58,157 bases of DNA, from the NCBI RefSeq assembly GCF_004348685.1, contig NZ_SMKO01000039.1, positions 1 through 58,157 of the forward strand, in the 5' to 3' direction. Positions 54,957-58,157 of the stretch are shown here, one piece after another; position 1 is the first letter of the stretch; every line of letters begins with the position of its first letter. The translations under genes were made by a program, and so were the position numbers. Origin of the DNA: Nonomuraea deserti (lineage in GTDB: Bacteria; Actinomycetota; Actinomycetes; Streptosporangiales; Streptosporangiaceae). The notes below the pieces were generated by a model, which was not told the origin of the DNA, did no database searches, and saw only the letters and a list, made by a program, of their open reading frames with translations.

Positions 54957-56545
54957 GCTGTCTTCTCCATCCAGGTGCGGCGAAGAGCCGTGGCGGTCCA
55001 CGCGCCCTTCGGCGGATGCTCGTATCCCCTGACGTAGCGGTAGTGAGCCTCGCCCTGCTCGCGGCGGACGGTGTAGGTCATCGGGACCAGCTCCAGCGCC
55101 CGTTTCTCGGCCTCGAGGTAGATCTCGTTCCGCAGAGCCGGGTCGGTCGTCCTTCTTCCCTGATCGAGCAGGTCATCGATCCTGTCGTCCTGGAAGTCGA
55201 GGTTCTTCGCGAAGGTGCCGGTGCCGCCGATGAAGTCACGCAGCGACGCGGGATCGCCGAACTTCGGCGCCGTCCCCCAGGAGTGGACGGGGAACGTCTT
55301 GGCGGCCACGCTGGCCCGGAACGTCAGCCACTCCTGCTGGGTGAGGTTCACGTTCATACCGGCCGCGCGCAGGCCCGGCAGCATCGCCTGGGCCGGCCGG
55401 GCGATGACCGAGTACGAACTGGTGGTGACCACCGGCAGCGTCAGCCCTTCCTGACCCGCCTGCTTGAGCAGGTACTTCGCCTGCTCGGGGTCGTACGGCG
55501 TGGAGTCGTCGAGCTGGCGTGCGTAGGGGGCGAAGATCTCGGGCATGAGAGCCCCGTCCATGGGCCGCCCGTTTCCGAGCAGCGCGGTGTCGAGGACCGA
55601 AGGCCTGTTGATCGACATGGCGACCGCCCTGCGGACGCGCACGTCGTCGAACGGCCGCCGGCTGGTGACGAACCCGACGAAGCCGAAACCGAAGGTCTTG
55701 TCGGAGGCGAACCGCAGCCGCGGGTTGCCGGTGATGACCCCGACATGCGTCGCCGGGACATAGTCGATCATGTCGACGGTGGCGGTGCGGAGTGCCGTGA
55801 CGCGCGCGTAGTCATCGCTCATCGGCTGGAACACGATCCCGTTGAGGTACGGCAGTTCGGGCTCGAAGTAGTCGTCGAACCGGACGAAGGTGGTGCTGAC
55901 GCCGGGGATGCGCTCGACGAACCGGAACGGGCCGGTGCCCATCACCTGCGTCTTGGTGTTCGCGCCCGACTCGATCCACTTCCTGGACACGATGTTGGAG
56001 GTCGGCGCCGCGAGGGCGAACGGGAAGGCCACGTCGGGCTGCTTGAAGGTGAAGACCACGGTGGTGGCGTCGACGGCCTCGATGGAGGCGACCTGGTCGA
56101 GGAGCGGCCCCGACGTCGCCGCGGTGTTCTCGTCCATCATGCGGCGGAACGAGAAGACCACGTCATCGGTCGTCAGGGCGGACCCGTCGTGGAATTGCAC
56201 GTCCGGACGGAGCCTGACCTTGTACGTCCGCTCGTCGGTCCAGCCGAACTCGGTCGCGAGATCGGCGACGATCTCGCCGGAGCCGTCGTACTGGACCAGG
56301 CCGTTGTAGGCGAGTTGCCGAAGATAGTCCGACGCGCTGCCCGTGGAGACGTGGGGGTCCAGGTTGGCCGGATCGGTGGACAGGCCGAAGTGAAGAGCTC
56401 CGCCGCGGTTCGGACCGCCGGGGCGGGGCCGGACGGCCTCCATGGACTCCGGCAGGGTCACCGGGTTGCCGCAGGCCGCCAGAGTCGTGGTCCCCAACGC
56501 GACGGCGCCTCCCGCGAGGAAGCTTCGCCTGCTCATCATCGCCAT
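54953..56545 (-). CDS. ABC transporter solute-binding lipoprotein, SBP_bac_5 family
   Basis: 530 residues from ATG 56545 with GGAG 6 nt before it. The N-terminus has a Tat-type SRRSFLAGG and a lipobox LAAC near residue 25. GALHFGLSTDPANLDPHVST, VRLRPDVQFHDGSALTTDDV and the SRRPFDDVRVRRAVAMSINR block are the SBP_bac_5 signatures. It captures a peptide-like or other organic solute for the transporter. It is the first gene of the operon, and a GTAT-N7-GTATAC site lies 56 nt upstream. Confidence 0.92.
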   Translation of the reverse strand: MAMMSRRSFLAGGAVALGTTTLAACGNPVTLPESMEAVRPRPGGPNRGGALHFGLSTDPANLDPHVSTGSASDYLRQLAYNGLVQYDGSGEIVADLATEFGWTDERTYKVRLRPDVQFHDGSALTTDDVVFSFRRMMDENTAATSGPLLDQVASIEAVDATTVVFTFKQPDVAFPFALAAPTSNIVSRKWIESGANTKTQVMGTGPFRFVERIPGVSTTFVRFDDYFEPELPYLNGIVFQPMSDDYARVTALRTATVDMIDYVPATHVGVITGNPRLRFASDKTFGFGFVGFVTSRRPFDDVRVRRAVAMSINRPSVLDTALLGNGRPMDGALMPEIFAPYARQLDDSTPYDPEQAKYLLKQAGQEGLTLPVVTTSSYSVIARPAQAMLPGLRAAGMNVNLTQQEWLTFRASVAAKTFPVHSWGTAPKFGDPASLRDFIGGTGTFAKNLDFQDDRIDDLLDQGRRTTDPALRNEIYLEAEKRALELVPMTYTVRREQGEAHYRYVRGYEHPPKGAWTATALRRTWMEKTA

Positions 56546-56600
56546 GACATCTCCAGGTCGCCGGGCCTGACACTGAGCCGTCTTGGTAGGAATCCAGCAC

Positions 56601-56618
56601 GTATGGCGCATGTATACA
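56601..56618. promoter_or_regulatory. GntR operator upstream of the ABC operon
   Basis: GTATGGCGCATGTATACA has the same 11-bp half-site spacing as the site at 49830 and ends in the same TGTATACA. It lies 56 nt before the binding-protein start. Confidence 0.65.
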
Positions 56619-56787
56619 CGGCGTTCACATGAGGGGTCAACGGCTATCCGAAAACCAGTCCGCACGTCGGCCCGTAACCCGGCGGGTCGTCGTCCGGTGG
56701 GCCGGGTCGCCCGTGCGGGGGAGCCGGGTCGGGGGCGCCCGGCCGTGATGGTTCGACCGGTCAGTTGAGATATTCAAGATCGACATA

Positions 56788-56824
56788 TTGAAAATTCACA
56801 TCGAAGCCCGGTATAACTTGATTT
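56788..56824 (+). promoter_or_regulatory. Probable leaderless promoter of the DUF2089 operon
   Basis: TTGAAA (56788-56793), an 18-nt spacer, and TATAAC (56812-56817) lie 7 nt before ATG 56825, so transcription would begin at or next to the A of the start codon. Confidence 0.55.
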
Positions 56825-57202
56825 ATGACAGATCGGGCGATGGACTGGCAGGAACTCACCAACCTGACCCGGGGCCGGCCGTTCGTCGTCGAGCGGGTGC
56901 GGCTGGCGGAAAGCGGCGTCGCGATCGAGGGGGAGTTCGAGCTGCCGCAACTGGCTCAGCTCGACGTCGAGGACCAGATCTTCGTCATGGCGTTCGTGCG
57001 GTGCCACGGCTCCATCAAGCAGATGGAACGGATCTTCGGGGTGAGCTACCCGACGATCAAGTCGCGACTGAACCGGATCACGCAGATGCTCGACTTCGTC
57101 GAGACCGATCCGGCGCCGCCGCGGGCCGACATCATCGATCGGTTGCGCCGCGGCGAGATCACCGCGCAGCAGGCCTTGTCCGAACTGGAGGGCCGGACGT
57201 GA
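56825..57202 (+). CDS. DUF2089-family protein
   Basis: 125 residues. The N-terminal part is beta-rich (VVERVRLAESGVAIEGEFEL), then QLAQLDVEDQIFVMAFVRCH, GSIKQMERIFGVSYPTIKSR and LNRITQMLDFV form an HTH-like core. DUF2089 proteins are thought to be DNA-binding regulators of membrane-stress operons with SHOCT proteins. The last 30 residues (IIDRLRRGEITAQQALSELE) are SHOCT-like themselves. No ribosome site precedes the ATG, in line with a leaderless message. It overlaps the next gene by TGATG. Confidence 0.8.
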   Translation: MTDRAMDWQELTNLTRGRPFVVERVRLAESGVAIEGEFELPQLAQLDVEDQIFVMAFVRCHGSIKQMERIFGVSYPTIKSRLNRITQMLDFVETDPAPPRADIIDRLRRGEITAQQALSELEGRT

Positions 57203-57459
57203 TGCCGCAGTCGGTGACCGTACGTGTCGAGCGCCCGGAGGGTCGTCCCATCCGGATCTGGGTCCCGGTGCTCCCCGTGGTGCTCGTGCTCTCACCGGTC
57301 GTGGCCCTGGCCGTCCTGGGGGCGGCCGTGGCCTGTCTCGTGTACCGCGTCAGCGTGGTGCGGGCACTGGGCGCCGGCTGGCGCGTCGTCTCCGCGTTGC
57401 CCGGCACCCGGGTCGACATCGAGCAGGACCGTACGGCTGTGCTCGTAGCCATCCGATAG
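57202..57459 (+). CDS. Small membrane protein of the DUF2089/SHOCT operon
   Basis: 85 residues from ATG 57202. One long hydrophobic stretch (IWVPVLPVVLVLSPVVALAV and on to about residue 48) spans the membrane once or twice. The end GTRVDIEQDRTAVLVAIR is beta-like. Its start overlaps the DUF2089 stop. No further family call. Confidence 0.75.
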   Translation: MPQSVTVRVERPEGRPIRIWVPVLPVVLVLSPVVALAVLGAAVACLVYRVSVVRALGAGWRVVSALPGTRVDIEQDRTAVLVAIR

Positions 57460-57470
57460 CAGAGGTTCCG

Positions 57471-57893
57471 ATGAACGAACAGCGCAAGGACATCCTCGAC
57501 ATGCTGGCCGAGGGCAAGATCACCGCAGCGGAGGCGGAGCGGCTCATCGCCGCGCTCGAACGGGACCAGTCGCCGGCGGCGTCGAGTCTCGATGCCCGGC
57601 CGAAGGGCAAGGCGAAGTATTTGCGGCTCATGGTGCACACCCTCGAGGGCGGCGAGCCGGGGCGGGTCGACGTGCGGGTGCCGCTGCAACTGTTGCGGGC
57701 CGGCGTACAACTGGCGGCCCTGATCCCGCCGCAGGCACTCGACCGGGCCAACGCCGAGCTGAACAAGTCGGGTGTGCCGTTCGACCTGACCCGGCTCAAG
57801 CCCGAACACCTCGAAGCGCTCGTCGAGCACCTCGACGAGATGACCGTGGAGGTCGACCAGCCCGATACCACAGTGCGGGTCTTCTGCGAGTAG
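57471..57893 (+). CDS. SHOCT-like domain protein
   Basis: 140 residues. The first 30 (QRKDILDMLAEGKITAAEAE, RLIAALERD) are a SHOCT-like helical hairpin. A beta-rich part follows (YLRLMVHTLEGGEPGRVDVR, VPLQLLRAGVQLAALIP, MTVEVDQPDTTVRVFCE). Such proteins accompany DUF2089 regulators and small membrane proteins, as here. The exact role is unknown; it may act as an adaptor in envelope-stress control. Confidence 0.8.
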   Translation: MNEQRKDILDMLAEGKITAAEAERLIAALERDQSPAASSLDARPKGKAKYLRLMVHTLEGGEPGRVDVRVPLQLLRAGVQLAALIPPQALDRANAELNKSGVPFDLTRLKPEHLEALVEHLDEMTVEVDQPDTTVRVFCE

Positions 57894-58000
57894 CCACCGT
57901 CCGTGCAACGAACCTCAGGCCGTGCGGAACAGCAGGGCACGGTCGAACTGCCAACCTGACCTTCAGCCGCTCATTTCGCGCGGCGCGAATGAGGAAAATC

Positions 58001-58157
58001 ATGAGTGAATCCCTCCATACCGTCACGACAATGCCGACGGCGCGTCAGCCCGGCTGTCCCTTCGACCCGCCGGCAGGGCTGATCGACGCCCGCGAGCACG
58101 GCCCGATCAGCCGCTTCCCCTTCCCCGACGGGCACCAGGGCTGGCTGGTCACCGGTT
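58001..58157 (+). CDS. Cytochrome P450, N-terminal part (3' end outside window)
   Basis: 52 residues from ATG 58001 with GAGGAA upstream. CPFDPPAGLIDAREHGPISR followed by FPFPDGHQGWLVTG is the standard start of actinobacterial CYP105/CYP107-like P450s. No haem-binding part is in the window. The 107-bp gap from the SHOCT gene suggests its own promoter. Confidence 0.88.
   Translation, partial: MSESLHTVTTMPTARQPGCPFDPPAGLIDAREHGPISRFPFPDGHQGWLVTG

Noticed and set aside
55016..56632. 538-residue plus-strand frame over the binding-protein gene
   Set aside because: Antisense shadow; the minus strand has signal, lipobox and family motifs.
1..58157. CRISPR arrays or complete tRNA/rRNA genes
   Set aside because: No regularly spaced repeats seen; the only tRNA-like sequence is the half tRNA at 5499-5546.

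Overview
The window is high-GC DNA from a filamentous actinomycete. GTG and TTG starts are common, genes are joined by ATGA, GTGA and TGATG overlaps, and the families present (DUF6461, Lsr2-like tails, SARP/BTAD, CocE hydrolases, TnrB-like permeases, DUF2089/SHOCT modules) are typical of that group. Streptosporangiaceae or Thermomonosporaceae seem likely, but this is inference from gene content, not a measured placement.

Left third (1-20 kb): a graveyard of mobile DNA and conflict genes. An ISAs1 transposase cuts into a LamG-NucA/NucB nuclease gene, which also carries a frameshift that a 17-nt inverted duplication can explain. Two DUF6461 immunity-like genes follow. A frameshifted ERCC4 nuclease with an Lsr2-like tail comes next, then the 3' half of a tRNA-Arg(CCT) gene that looks like an integrative-element att site. 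Beyond it are a broken DUF262-HNH-AlbA restriction gene and an intact Mrr-type restriction protein, gene fragments, an N-terminally truncated MFS transporter, a decayed IS1380 element and a phosphotransferase. Two IS5-type transposase tails in inverted orientation (15.5 and 19.6 kb) bracket two RibD/DHFR-like reductases, a YceI gene, a divergent LuxR regulator and a MauE/ISL3 junction.

Middle (19.7-45 kb): chromosomal-looking transport and redox genes. These are a GbsR/MarR regulator divergent from a CocE hydrolase and an epimerase, a headless FAD monooxygenase, TrkH, a TetR unit with a perfect 14-bp operator, a GbsR-FAD monooxygenase pair and an ABC exporter. The same short leader motif (core GCCGGGAAGYCTGGTCGGC) sits 34-42 nt upstream of three unrelated transcription units here. 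A second secreted NucA/NucB nuclease with a downstream partner resembling ComJ/Nin inhibitors lies at 34.8-36.8 kb. It is followed by a large PQQ-propeller protein with a membrane partner, a truncated SARP regulator, a serine hydrolase and a DedA protein.

Right end (45-58 kb): a Tat-exported sulfatase, a VOC protein and a TauE/SafE permease, then a coherent catabolic locus. A FadR-type GntR regulator is divergent from an HpcH/HpaI aldolase and faces an opp/dpp-type operon (solute-binding protein, two permeases, a creatininase-family hydrolase, a fused double ATPase). The same GTAT-N7-GTATAC site lies in front of gntR/aldolase and in front of the binding-protein gene. The window ends with a DUF2089/membrane/SHOCT operon behind a probable leaderless promoter and the first codons of a cytochrome P450.

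Several genes differ from intact reading frames by a single base. Some of this may be unpolished assembly rather than decay; the in-frame stops and truncations are harder to explain that way.
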